A stretch of DNA of 64,000 nucleotides from Eikenella sp963548155 (GCA_963548155.1 CAUUTP010000002.1:1-64000); one strand, 5' to 3'. Shown: positions 31,110 to 39,504, counted from the stretch's first letter. Translations and numbers: made by a program. Notes: a model not told the origin generated them from the letters alone.

Positions 31110-31811
31110 ATGGCTGCCCTATCTGGTGTAGATACAATCCGCGAGGTGGCAAAGCGGCAGAAAAAGACTTTACTGGCTTTTAGCACCGGCAAAGATGCAA
31201 TCGCTGCCTGGCTTGCTATCCGTGAGCACTTTGAAGAGGTGGTGCCGTATTACCTTTACTTGGTGCCGGGTTTGGAGTTTGTGGATGAGCAGATTGCGAT
31301 GTATGAGCGGTTTTTTGAGACCAAAATCACTCAACTACCACATCCATCAGTCCACCGCCTGCTGAATAATTTTGTGTTTCAGCCACCGCAAAATTGCGCG
31401 GTGATCGAAGATGCCGGTTTGCCGAATTTTGACTACCCCGATATACAGGCAGCGATGTGCCAAATGCACAATCTGCCGAAAAAAACATTGGTAGCCGATG
31501 GGGTGCGTGCGGCAGATAGCCCTATGCGCCGTATCGCCATCAACACACATGGCAGCATCAGCTATAAGCAGCTTAAATACCATCCGATTTGGGACTGGCG
31601 TAAAGCAGACTTGATAGAGTGCTTTAAAAAGCACAATGTGCGGCTTGGCAGCGATTACAAGATATTCGGCCGCTCGTTTGATGGGATTGATTTGCGGTTT
31701 TTGTTGCCGATTAAAAAACATTATCCCAAAGACTATCAAAAAATATTGGAGTTATTTCCGCTGGCTGATTTAGAGGTGTTCCGCTGGGAGTGCACAAATG
31801 GCAAATATTGA
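31110..31811 (+). CDS. PAPS-reductase/PP-loop family protein
   Basis: A 233-residue protein with a PP-loop-like ATP-pyrophosphate motif LLAFSTGKDAIAAWLA (about residue 25) and the later DGVRAADSPMRR, as in phage proteins annotated as phosphoadenosine phosphosulfate reductase domain. The fold activates a substrate with ATP or handles sulfate nucleotides; the actual substrate is unknown. It overlaps the next gene by 14 bases. AGGAG precedes the start. Confidence 0.75.
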   Translation: MAALSGVDTIREVAKRQKKTLLAFSTGKDAIAAWLAIREHFEEVVPYYLYLVPGLEFVDEQIAMYERFFETKITQLPHPSVHRLLNNFVFQPPQNCAVIEDAGLPNFDYPDIQAAMCQMHNLPKKTLVADGVRAADSPMRRIAINTHGSISYKQLKYHPIWDWRKADLIECFKKHNVRLGSDYKIFGRSFDGIDLRFLLPIKKHYPKDYQKILELFPLADLEVFRWECTNGKY

Positions 31812-32217
31812 CGTTAAGGCAAAAATCGAAGCGGCCAAACAGGCAGCGAAGCATGCAGTAGCCAAGCACAAGCGGGCGAAGCAGCCGACTGTGGTTATGC
31901 CAGAGATTACCGGCAACCCCGAGGTGGATAGCCGGGCGGATTTAGATGCGGTGCAAAAAGGTTTCCGTAACCGCATTAAAAATGAAAATAACCGGTTCGA
32001 ACTGGCAACTGACAGTGAATACTGGTTCGCAGCCTGCTTCCAAACGCGGGAGCAGAAAGAGGCGTTTTTAAAGGCGCTTGATTTGCTAGCGCATGGCGAC
32101 AAGTACATTGATGGCCGACTGCTGGCAGAGAAGATGGGAATAGAGCTCCCGGCAGCGGATGTGCCGTATCGGGCTGAAGGTAAAATTGACAAGGATTATG
32201 CACAGTTTGTCGATTGA
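31798..32217 (+). CDS. Hypothetical protein paired with the PP-loop gene
   Basis: A 139-residue protein. The N-terminus is very basic (AAKQAAKHAVAKHKRAKQP) and the middle has EYWFAACFQTREQKEAFLKAL. The overlap with the PP-loop gene suggests joint function. No domain recognised. A strong terminator follows at 32235. Confidence 0.65.
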   Translation: MANIDVKAKIEAAKQAAKHAVAKHKRAKQPTVVMPEITGNPEVDSRADLDAVQKGFRNRIKNENNRFELATDSEYWFAACFQTREQKEAFLKALDLLAHGDKYIDGRLLAEKMGIELPAADVPYRAEGKIDKDYAQFVD

Positions 32218-32234
32218 TGGATTGTGTAGTGAGT

Positions 32235-32259
32235 AAGGCCGCTTGATCGCGGCCTTTTT
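32235..32259 (+). terminator. Intrinsic terminator
   Basis: AAGGCCGC/GCGGCCTT with a TTGATC loop and a T-run, between the PP-loop operon and the packaging genes. Confidence 0.8.
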
Positions 32260-32287
32260 GTTTGGCCTTTTGTTTATGGAGGTTGTT

Positions 32288-32410
32288 ATGCGTGGTTTTG
32301 TGATTCGTGGGCGAATGGCAGCCAGCGGCGGTAGATATGGTGGTGCCAATACATCCCGCACTTTCAGGTTTGCCGGCAGCCCGTCAGTGAGCCGCACAAG
32401 CGGAAGCTAG
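32288..32410 (+). CDS. Arginine-rich mini-protein A (40 residues)
   Basis: GGAGG (32278-32282) lies five bases before the ATG. The product begins MRGFVIRGRMAASGGRYGG and ends SVSRTSGS, with seven arginines and only small residues besides. It shares its first three and last five residues with the next mini-protein. Function unknown; nucleic-acid binding or a packaging accessory role is conceivable. Confidence 0.55.
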   Translation: MRGFVIRGRMAASGGRYGGANTSRTFRFAGSPSVSRTSGS

Positions 32411-32418
32411 GAGGGAAT

Positions 32419-32511
32419 ATGCGTGGAGTAATCGGACGTGTTGCCCGTGGTGCTAGAAATCTAGTGCGCAGGGCAGTGAGTGCATTCCGTGGCCGCACTA
32501 GCGGTTCATAA
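32419..32511 (+). CDS. Arginine-rich mini-protein B (30 residues)
   Basis: GGAGGG lies five bases before the ATG and overlaps the stop of mini-protein A. The product begins MRGVIGRVARGARNLVRR and ends RGRTSGS, with nine arginines and no acidic residue. The pattern repeats that of its neighbour, as if the two arose by duplication. Confidence 0.55.
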   Translation: MRGVIGRVARGARNLVRRAVSAFRGRTSGS

Positions 32512-32551
32512 CGGGTTTTGAAAAATCAATCTCATGCAATAAGGTGGATCA

Positions 32552-33124
32552 ATGGCTTTATGTGGAGCGAAAACCCGTTCGGGCGCACCGTGTAAAGCAA
32601 AGGCCATGACTAACGGCAGATGCCGGATGCACGGTGGAACAAACAAAGGCGCACCGAAGGGGAATAAAAACAAGGTTTCTTGCGGTGCGCTTTATTCATC
32701 CTACTACACGGATGAAGAAAAAGCGTTGGCTGATGGTTTGGAGTTGGAGAGTATTGATGCCGAACTCAGGTTATGCAAAATTAGGCTGAATCGGGCGCTG
32801 AAACTGGAAGCAGAGCAGACTGATGAAACGCTTGAATTGAAACAGGTGGTAGAAGCCCCGGCTGTTATTGGTGGGGTGCCGGTTGAAGATGATGAAGTCA
32901 GCCCGGTGCGGCAGAAGACCTATGCTAAACGCGATTATGAAGCAATCATCCAGCGCTTGCTTAGCAGGATTGAATCGCTGACGGCAACGCGGCAGCGGCT
33001 GCTGTCTGCCCAATTAGATTATGAATTGAAACTGGCGGCCAAGGAATCCGGCGCGGTGTTTATGCCGCATGTGATTGAGCTGGTAGCCCCTGTTGTGAAA
33101 CAAGATGACGAGAGTGCAGATTGA
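32552..33124 (+). CDS. Terminase small subunit-like protein
   Basis: A 190-residue protein. The N-terminal Cys/His cluster (CGAKTRSGAPCKAKAMTNG, then CRMHGGTNKGAPKGNKN) is the HGG-type motif seen in phage proteins upstream of the large terminase. A helical C-terminal half follows. It overlaps the large terminase by 20 bases. It should recognise phage DNA for packaging. Confidence 0.75.
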   Translation: MALCGAKTRSGAPCKAKAMTNGRCRMHGGTNKGAPKGNKNKVSCGALYSSYYTDEEKALADGLELESIDAELRLCKIRLNRALKLEAEQTDETLELKQVVEAPAVIGGVPVEDDEVSPVRQKTYAKRDYEAIIQRLLSRIESLTATRQRLLSAQLDYELKLAAKESGAVFMPHVIELVAPVVKQDDESAD

Positions 33125-34337
33125 GTTGCCGCCGAAGCTGATTCCGGTGTTTGCAGGGAAAAAGCGCTATCGTTGTGCTTACGGCGGGCGCGGTTCGGGT
33201 AAAACCCGCAGTTTTGCCTTGATGACGGCAGTCCGTGGCTACCAATGCGGTCAGGCTGGATTAAATGGGGCGATATTGTGCGGCCGTGAGTTTGTGAACT
33301 CGCTGGCTGATTCAAGCCTTGAGGAAGTGAAAGAGGCGATTCGCTCCGTGCCGTGGTTGGCAAATTACTACGAAATCGGCGACAAGTATATCCGTTCGCG
33401 CGACCGGCGCATCAATTACCTGTTTGCCGGCCTACGATACAACTTAGACAGCCTGAAATCAAAAGCCCGCATCTTGCTGGCTTGGGCAGATGAGGCAGAG
33501 AGTGTGTCGGAGATGGCGTGGCAAAAGCTTCTGCCTACAGTGCGTGAGCATGATTCGGAAGTTTGGGTAACGTGGAATCCGGAGACTGAAGGTAGCCCAA
33601 CGGATTTGCGTTTCCGCAAGCATATCGGCGACAACGGCATCTCAGTGGAAGTGAACTACTGCGACAACCCGTGGTTTCCTGAGGTGTTGGAGCAGGAGCG
33701 GCTGGCGGATAAAGCCCGTTTAGACGAGGCAAGCTACCGCTGGATTTGGGAAGGCGCGTATCTGCAAATGTCAGATGCGCAGATTTTCCGTGGCAAGTAT
33801 GAAGAGAAAGCCTTCACGCCGCGCGAAGAGTGGGATGGCCCATATTTCGGGCTGGACTTCGGATTCTCCCAAGACCCAACGGCAGCGGTTAAATGCTGGA
33901 TATATGACGGCTGTCTGTATATTGAGCAGGACTACGGCAAAATCGGGCTGGAACTGGACGATACCGCGCCTATGCTGCGGAAACACCTGCCGGGCATTGA
34001 AAAATATGTGGTACGCGCAGACAGCGCACGGCCTGAATCCATCAGCTACTTGAAACGCCACGGCTTGCCCCGTATTACTGGGGTGCAGAAAGGTAAAGGC
34101 AGCGTGGAAGATGGTATCGAGTTTATCAAGTCGTTCAAGCTGGTATTCATTCACCCTGATGCGGCGGCCACGCTGCGGGAATTTAAGCTGTACAGCTACA
34201 AGACGGACAGGTTGAGTGGCGATGTGCTGCCGGTGGTGCTGGACGAGAATAACCATTACATCGATGCGGTGCGCTATGCCCTGGAGCCATTGATGAAACG
34301 GCGCGGCGAAATATCGCGCAGGGATTTTTTACTGTGA
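33105..34337 (+). CDS. terL: Terminase large subunit (PBSX-type)
   Basis: A 410-residue packaging motor. Walker A is AYGGRGSGKTRS (residues 25-36) and the Walker B-like segment is LLAWADEAE (about 125). The nuclease domain begins YFGLDFGFSQDPTA (about 247) with its catalytic aspartate. The coupling region (AWVTWNP-like, EVWVTWNPETEG) is present. The length fits the PBSX/phage terminase family. Confidence 0.92.
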   Translation: MTRVQIELPPKLIPVFAGKKRYRCAYGGRGSGKTRSFALMTAVRGYQCGQAGLNGAILCGREFVNSLADSSLEEVKEAIRSVPWLANYYEIGDKYIRSRDRRINYLFAGLRYNLDSLKSKARILLAWADEAESVSEMAWQKLLPTVREHDSEVWVTWNPETEGSPTDLRFRKHIGDNGISVEVNYCDNPWFPEVLEQERLADKARLDEASYRWIWEGAYLQMSDAQIFRGKYEEKAFTPREEWDGPYFGLDFGFSQDPTAAVKCWIYDGCLYIEQDYGKIGLELDDTAPMLRKHLPGIEKYVVRADSARPESISYLKRHGLPRITGVQKGKGSVEDGIEFIKSFKLVFIHPDAAATLREFKLYSYKTDRLSGDVLPVVLDENNHYIDAVRYALEPLMKRRGEISRRDFLL

Positions 34338-34338
34338 G

Positions 34339-34359
34339 GCTGCCTAAGGCGGCTTTTTT
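34339..34359 (+). terminator. Terminator-like hairpin between terminase and portal
   Basis: GCTGCC/GGCGGC with a TAA loop and six T, ending 14 bases before the portal start. Confidence 0.55.
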
Positions 34360-34372
34360 GTTGGGTTGAATC

Positions 34373-35800
34373 ATGAGTAATGTGTTTGCAAGATCCGGCA
34401 CGGTAGCCAATATGCGCGCTGGCAATGCCGTAATTGCCGCACTGTTGGGCGGAACGAATGCGATGCGCGCCGCCGGCAAGTCGTATCTGCCGCAATGGCC
34501 GCAAGAATCGGAGGAAAGCTACAAACTGCGTTTACAGTCTTCTACCCTGCTGCCGGTAATGCGTGAGACGATTGGGCAGATGGTCGGTCGTGTGTTTTTT
34601 AAAGACGTCGATACCGACAAAGTTTCAGGCAGCCTGAAGCCGCTGCTGGATAATGTGGATTTACAGAACAATAATCTATCGGTGTTTTGCTCGGCATGGT
34701 TTGCCGATGCACTGGCCTTCGGCTCGTCTTATGTGCTGGTGGATTTCCCAAGTGCGGAAGGTAACCGGACGCTGGCTGATGATAAGGCGCAAGGGTTGCG
34801 TCCATATCTGGTGCTGATCCGTAATGCTGATGTGCTTGGTTGGCGTAGCGAGATGCGCCACGGTGTGCCGGTATGTACACAGTTCCGTTATCAGCAGTCA
34901 ATCGTAGTGCCGGATGGTGATTTTGGCGAGAAGACGATTGAACAGGTCAATGTACTGGAGCCTGGGTTGGTAAGACGTTATCGCAAGGACGATAACGGCG
35001 CATGGGCGCTGCATGAGGAGAACTTGATGCAGCGTGGCGGTAATCCGCTGGATTATGTGCCGGTAGTGGAATTGGCTCCGGAAAAGACAGGCTTCTTTAC
35101 CGGACGCCCTCCTTTGTTGGAATTGGCGCATTTGAACGTGAAGCATTGGCAGAGCCAGAGCGACCAGGACAATATCGTGCATTATGTGCGTGTGCCGTTG
35201 TTGGCCTACAGCGGGGAAGAGGATGTGGCTTCCGTAGCGGCGGCGGCAGGCAACATGATTACGCTGGGTAAAGACGGTGTGCTGCAATATGTCGAGCATT
35301 CCGGCGCGGCCATCGCGGCCGGCGTGAATGCGCTGGAGAAGCTGGAGGCGGATATGCAGGCAGCTGGGGCAAAATTGCTGACCCGCACTAAGCTGGCTTT
35401 AACTGATAGCCAGGCACGAGATGAGCAAGGCAAAGAAATCAGCCTACTACGCCATTATGCCAACCTACTGGAAGACGCTATTGGCAGGCTGTTGGATATG
35501 ATGGGGCGTTGGGCTGGGATTGAAGATGCCGGCGCGGTGGAAATCAGCGGCAATATCGATGCTGACTACAACCCCGTTGCCAGCCTGGATGTGCTGCTGA
35601 AAATGAACACTGCCGGAGCAATCAGCGATCAAACCTTGTTTGATGAAGCTAAACGGCGCGGCGTGGTGTCAGATATTGCCGATTGGGCTACGGAAAAAGA
35701 GCGGCTGAAACAGGAAGCTGAGAGTGCCGAGCCGGCAGGGATGATGTTCGACCAACAAGCGGAACCAAGCAATGAACATCAACGAACAAGTAGTGCATGA
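34373..35800 (+). CDS. Portal protein (DUF4055 type)
   Basis: A 475-residue protein in the portal position. YKLRLQSSTLLPVMRETIGQ, WFADALAFGSSYVLVDFP and LAYSGEEDVASVAAAAGNMI match the DUF4055 portal-like family. It would form the dodecameric DNA entry ring. The C-terminus overlaps the MuF gene by 29 bases. Confidence 0.85.
   Translation: MSNVFARSGTVANMRAGNAVIAALLGGTNAMRAAGKSYLPQWPQESEESYKLRLQSSTLLPVMRETIGQMVGRVFFKDVDTDKVSGSLKPLLDNVDLQNNNLSVFCSAWFADALAFGSSYVLVDFPSAEGNRTLADDKAQGLRPYLVLIRNADVLGWRSEMRHGVPVCTQFRYQQSIVVPDGDFGEKTIEQVNVLEPGLVRRYRKDDNGAWALHEENLMQRGGNPLDYVPVVELAPEKTGFFTGRPPLLELAHLNVKHWQSQSDQDNIVHYVRVPLLAYSGEEDVASVAAAAGNMITLGKDGVLQYVEHSGAAIAAGVNALEKLEADMQAAGAKLLTRTKLALTDSQARDEQGKEISLLRHYANLLEDAIGRLLDMMGRWAGIEDAGAVEISGNIDADYNPVASLDVLLKMNTAGAISDQTLFDEAKRRGVVSDIADWATEKERLKQEAESAEPAGMMFDQQAEPSNEHQRTSSA
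34624..34638. repeat. Palindromic DUS, Kingella and Simonsiella dialects
   Basis: TTCAGGCAGCCTGAA reads as AGGCAGCCTGAA on one strand and AGGCTGCCTGAA on the other. Confidence 0.55.
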
Positions 35801-37529
35801 CCTGCTGACGCGGCAAATCGACCTGATGCGCTACGAACGCGGCGTGCGGCGCGAAGTGTTGCAGCAGCTGGAGCGGATGCAACGCGAAATCGAGGCCAAG
35901 CTGCGGCAGTATGATTTGGATACCCTGTCAAAACGGGGAATGGCGGCGCTGCTGGTTGAGATTCAGGAAATCTTGCGCCGCGATTACGACACAGCTTCAG
36001 GCAGCCTGAACACGGCCGAAGTGGTGGATGATGAGGCAGAATGGCTATTTGCTTGGCTGGCTGCGACGGCAGCTGCCTATAATCTACCCGCCCCGCGTAG
36101 GCTGCCTGAAAATCGTCGGCGTGAGCTACATAATCTGCTGGTGGGCGGGCTGACGGTTGCTGAGGCGTTCGCCAAGCAGCGGGATGACTTGTACAGCAAG
36201 CTGAAGTCGCAAATCCGCACTGATGCGCTGGATGCAGCAGTAACGGACACAGCAGCCTTGTTCAAACGGGCGCGGCAATACGTCGAAGCCACAACGGCCA
36301 CTTGGATCGGCGCGGTAGTCAATCAAACTGCCTATTGGGTTGGTATGGTGAACCCTTTGATTAAGGGATGGCGGCATATTTCTGTATTGGATGCGCATAC
36401 CAGTAGTGTGTGCCTGTTGCGTCACGGCAAGATGTGGGATAAACAGAAAACTCCAATCGGGCATGATTTAGTTTTCAAGGTGCCGCCGGTTCACGTTCAC
36501 TGCCGCAGCCGTTTGGTGTGGGTAATGTCATTGGATGATGAATTTGACGGCATCAGCGGCGAAGACTGGGTGAAAAGCCGCACCCTGTCGCAGCTGCAGG
36601 AGCAGTTCGGCCAAGGTATTGGGCAGATGCTGCATGATGGTGCGGTCAGCCTGCATGATGCGGTGAGGAACGGCGGCTTACAGCCGATGACGCTCAATGA
36701 GATGAAACAACGGAACTATGCAGCCCTGTCTGGGAATTTGCGCATCAGGCTGGCAGGCAATAAAATAAGCCCGTCCAATATATCGGGTGGCAGTGTGCGT
36801 ACAGACTGGAATAATTTCCCTGATGTGGTACTGATGCACAGCAAAAGCACGATTTCAGGCCATCCGCTTTATCAGGCGGCTAAAGGCGGTGATTTGGCGA
36901 AAGCAGTGGCTTTGGTTGATGACTACCTGAACGACGGCGCATTGAATGAAATTGGGAAATTGCTTACCCCGCATCGGAATGTGCGACTGCTGCCTGTCCA
37001 CGCGGTCGAGATGAGCGGGCGCAATAAGCTGCCGGTTGCTTATGCTGCCTGGTTGGAGCAGCGTTTCGGGCTGCCGATAGAATATGGTATTGTTCAGGCT
37101 GATAAAGTCAGCCGAACAGGTGCGGATGGCTTTGAGCGCCTGGTTAAATCGGTGCGCTTCGACGGCGTGGTTGCAACGGGGCAGAAATACCTGCTGATTG
37201 ATGATGCTGTTACCCAAGGCGGAACCATTGCTGATTTGCGTGGGTATATTGAAAGTCGCGGCGGTATTGTGGTGGGTGCTACTACCTTGATGGGTAAGCC
37301 GCACTCTGCTAGACTGACTATCACTAAACCAACTTTAGGCCAGTTGCGCAAATCCCTTAGCAGGGAGTTTGAAGCGTGGTGGCAGGAGCAATTTGGCTAT
37401 GACTTTTCAAAACTCACCGAATCGGAAGCGCGGTATATCAATAAACAGTTCACCCGTTCAGGTGCTGACACCGTCCGAGATACAATCATTGCGCGAAGAC
37501 TTGAAGCAATCAGTCATGCAGGCTCGTGA
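35772..37529 (+). CDS. MuF-type minor head protein fused to a phosphoribosyltransferase-like domain
   Basis: A 585-residue protein. Residues 1-300 are a MuF/SPP1-gp7 head morphogenesis domain, with the conserved WRHISVLDAHTSSVCLLRHG (about 197) and VPPVHVHCRSRLVWV. The C-terminal 250 residues are an added domain. There, KYLLIDDAVTQGGTIADLRG (about 472-490) is a PRPP-binding loop of type I phosphoribosyltransferases, preceded by PVAYAAWLEQRFGLPI. Capsid-borne MuF proteins with C-terminal enzymatic or toxin domains are a known class. The substrate here is unknown. Confidence 0.82.
   Translation: MNINEQVVHDLLTRQIDLMRYERGVRREVLQQLERMQREIEAKLRQYDLDTLSKRGMAALLVEIQEILRRDYDTASGSLNTAEVVDDEAEWLFAWLAATAAAYNLPAPRRLPENRRRELHNLLVGGLTVAEAFAKQRDDLYSKLKSQIRTDALDAAVTDTAALFKRARQYVEATTATWIGAVVNQTAYWVGMVNPLIKGWRHISVLDAHTSSVCLLRHGKMWDKQKTPIGHDLVFKVPPVHVHCRSRLVWVMSLDDEFDGISGEDWVKSRTLSQLQEQFGQGIGQMLHDGAVSLHDAVRNGGLQPMTLNEMKQRNYAALSGNLRIRLAGNKISPSNISGGSVRTDWNNFPDVVLMHSKSTISGHPLYQAAKGGDLAKAVALVDDYLNDGALNEIGKLLTPHRNVRLLPVHAVEMSGRNKLPVAYAAWLEQRFGLPIEYGIVQADKVSRTGADGFERLVKSVRFDGVVATGQKYLLIDDAVTQGGTIADLRGYIESRGGIVVGATTLMGKPHSARLTITKPTLGQLRKSLSREFEAWWQEQFGYDFSKLTESEARYINKQFTRSGADTVRDTIIARRLEAISHAGS
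35996..36010. repeat. Palindromic DUS, Kingella and Simonsiella dialects
   Basis: TTCAGGCAGCCTGAA inside the MuF gene. Confidence 0.55.
36099..36110 (+). repeat. DUS of the Simonsiella dialect
   Basis: AGGCTGCCTGAA inside the MuF gene. Confidence 0.55.
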
Positions 37530-37566
37530 AATTATTGCCGACATGACGGCAAGGCGTAGCGCTTAA
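37399..37566 (+). CDS. Possible 55-residue protein overlapping the end of the MuF gene
   Basis: A different frame from the MuF gene. AGGAG lies 12 bases before the ATG. The C-terminal part, LTPSEIQSLREDLKQSV then MQAREIIADMTARRSA, looks like a genuine helical peptide and extends 37 bases past the MuF stop. It could be a small head-region protein or, less likely, an immunity partner of the fused domain. Confidence 0.45.
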   Translation: MTFQNSPNRKRGISINSSPVQVLTPSEIQSLREDLKQSVMQAREIIADMTARRSA

Positions 37567-37571
37567 CCAAT

Positions 37572-37602
37572 AAAGCCACTCCAAACAGCGGAGTGGCTTT
37601 TT
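37572..37602 (+). terminator. Intrinsic terminator after the MuF gene
   Basis: An 11-bp stem AAAGCCACTCC/GGAGTGGCTTT with a 7-base loop and a T-run. Confidence 0.8.
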
Positions 37603-37624
37603 GTTGTTCCCTTTTAGGGCTTGC

Positions 37625-37666
37625 GGCCGTTTTAATTCCCTGTGATTCAAGGGAATTAAAACGGCC
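37625..37666. repeat. 17-bp perfect inverted repeat of unknown role
   Basis: The arm starting GGCCGTTTTAATTCCCT (37625-37641) pairs perfectly with 37650-37666 across an 8-base loop. It lies between two terminator-like hairpins in the 170-base gap before the scaffold gene. TTTAT follows, so it may also terminate. Confidence 0.7.
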
Positions 37667-37703
37667 TTTATCTTGCCTGATGCACGGAAATGCACAGGTG
37701 CCT

Positions 37704-37724
37704 GCGGCGGATGCCGCTTTTTTT
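37704..37724 (+). terminator. Terminator-like hairpin before the scaffold gene
   Basis: GCGGC/GCCGC with a GGAT loop and seven T, directly followed by ATGGAG that supplies the next ribosome binding site. Confidence 0.6.
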
Positions 37725-37739
37725 ATGGAGTAATGAAAC

Positions 37740-38480
37740 GTGAGACTGAAACTGGATGAACAGGGTAATGCGGTATTGCAGGATGGCAAGCCAGTGTATG
37801 TGCATGATGACGGCAAGGAAGTGCCATTTGATGCACCGGGGGCGATGGCAAAGATCGCCAGCCTGAATGCAGAAGCCAAAACCCACCGCGAGGCGAAAGA
37901 AGCGGCGGAAGCCAAGCTGAAAGCCTTTGATGGTATCGAAGATGCAGAGGCGGCCAAAAAGGCGCTAGCTACGGTCAAAAACTTGGACGACAAAAAGCTG
38001 GTGGATGCCGGCGAAGTGGAAAAGTTGAAGGCTGAGGTCATTAAAACCTATGACGAGAAGCTGGCGGCAGCAACCGCAGAGGCCGACAAAATCCGCTCTC
38101 AGTTCCACAATGAACTTATCGGCGGGTCATTCGCTCGTTCCAAAGTGATCGCGGACAAGCTGGCGATCCCGTCTGATGTGGCGCAAGCATTTTTCGGCAG
38201 GCATTTTGCCATTTCCGAAGACGGCAAAGTGGTAGCGAAAGATGCGGCTGGTAACGATATTTTCAGCCGTACGCGCCCAGGTGAGAAAGCTGATTTTGAT
38301 GAAGCATTGGAAGCTTTGATTGACGCCTATCCGAATAAGGACAGCATCCTGAAAGGGTCGCAGTCCTCCGGCGGCGGAACTCAGGCAACAGGCGGCGGCA
38401 GCGGCAAGGGCTCGCTGGCCGACTGCAAAACCGATGCCGAAAAAGTGGCTTTCTTGCAGGGCAAGTACGGTAAACAGTAA
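37740..38480 (+). CDS. Putative scaffolding protein
   Basis: A 246-residue protein with a long charged helical centre (AKTHREAKEAAEAKLKAFDG and beyond) and a Gly/Ser-rich C-terminal linker, placed just before the major capsid gene. These are features of phage scaffolds. The start is GTG at 37740, nine bases after GGAG; the ATG at 37733 is out of frame and soon stops. Confidence 0.7.
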   Translation: MRLKLDEQGNAVLQDGKPVYVHDDGKEVPFDAPGAMAKIASLNAEAKTHREAKEAAEAKLKAFDGIEDAEAAKKALATVKNLDDKKLVDAGEVEKLKAEVIKTYDEKLAAATAEADKIRSQFHNELIGGSFARSKVIADKLAIPSDVAQAFFGRHFAISEDGKVVAKDAAGNDIFSRTRPGEKADFDEALEALIDAYPNKDSILKGSQSSGGGTQATGGGSGKGSLADCKTDAEKVAFLQGKYGKQ

Positions 38481-38502
38481 TTTTTATTGAAAGGAAAGCA
38501 TA

Positions 38503-39462
38503 ATGGCTTTTGATTTACAGGTGTTTAACGCCCAAACCCGAGATGTGATGACCGAAACCATCGATCAGGACATTGCTAAATTCAACGAAGCCTCCGGCGG
38601 GGCAATCGTGCTGATGAATAAGCCATTTGAAGGCGATTTCTCTATCGAAGCTGCCTTCCAGGCTATCGGCGGGCTGGTGCGCCGCCGTGATGCTTACGGC
38701 AGCGGCGCACTGACATCGAAACGACTGAAAGAAATGTTGGATGTAGCGGTGAAAGTGGCTGCCGGTACTGAGCCGATTGAGTTCGAGCCGGGGCAATACC
38801 ACTGGACGCTGCGCAATCCTGAGCTGGCCGCAATCAAAATCGGCGAGCAGTTGGCAAAGGCACGGATGGCAGATATGCTGAATGCTGCTATTCGCTGTGC
38901 TGTTGCGGCCATTGGCAACAATACCGCCATGAAACATGATGCCTCTTCTGCTGCGCCGACCTTTAATGCTCTGAATGCGGGCGCAGCGAAGATGGGCGAC
39001 CGCTCCGGCGCCTTGCGTGCGTGGGTTCTGCATTCCACCACAATTCACAACCTGTACGACAACGCGCTGACCAACGCCGAGCGCCTGTTTACTTACGAAG
39101 GCATCAACGTGGTACGCGATCCGTTCGGACGGGTATTTGTGGTGACCGATGCGCCGGATCTGGCGGATTCATCCGGTGGTAGTGGTACCAAGTACAACAC
39201 ACTTGGCTTGGTAGAAAACGCCATCGTGGTAAACGACAGCAACGATTTCAACGCCGTCATCCAACCTGTAACCGGCAAGGAAAATCTCGGCGCAGTGTAT
39301 CAGGCCGAATGGTCTTACGGCGTGGCGCTGAAAGGCTATGCTTGGGATATGGCCAATGGTGGCAAATCCCCGAATGACGTCAAACTTGGCACCGGTACCA
39401 ACTGGGATAAAGTGGCGACCAGCAACAAAGACACTGCCGGCGTATTGGTAGTAACCAAGTAA
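38503..39462 (+). CDS. Major capsid protein
   Basis: A 319-residue protein in the capsid position. It starts MAFDLQVFNAQTRDVMTETI, has no signal or membrane segment, and is rich in Ala, Gly and Asn. AAAGGAAAG precedes the ATG, and a strong terminator follows, as usual after a highly expressed capsid gene. An HK97-type fold is assumed from context, not shown. Confidence 0.78.
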   Translation: MAFDLQVFNAQTRDVMTETIDQDIAKFNEASGGAIVLMNKPFEGDFSIEAAFQAIGGLVRRRDAYGSGALTSKRLKEMLDVAVKVAAGTEPIEFEPGQYHWTLRNPELAAIKIGEQLAKARMADMLNAAIRCAVAAIGNNTAMKHDASSAAPTFNALNAGAAKMGDRSGALRAWVLHSTTIHNLYDNALTNAERLFTYEGINVVRDPFGRVFVVTDAPDLADSSGGSGTKYNTLGLVENAIVVNDSNDFNAVIQPVTGKENLGAVYQAEWSYGVALKGYAWDMANGGKSPNDVKLGTGTNWDKVATSNKDTAGVLVVTK

Positions 39463-39470
39463 CCTGATCA

Positions 39471-39494
39471 GGGCGGCTTATGCCGCCCTTTTTT
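39471..39494 (+). terminator. Intrinsic terminator after the capsid gene
   Basis: GGGCGGC/GCCGCCC with a TTAT loop and six T; the T-run abuts the GGAGAG ribosome site of the next gene. Confidence 0.8.
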
Positions 39495-39504
39495 GGAGAG
39501 AACT

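Noticed and set aside
35772..37529. Mu-like transposable phage, suggested by the MuF protein
   Set aside because: No MuA/MuB transposition genes; a tyrosine integrase, lambda-type tail and attachment repeats are present instead.
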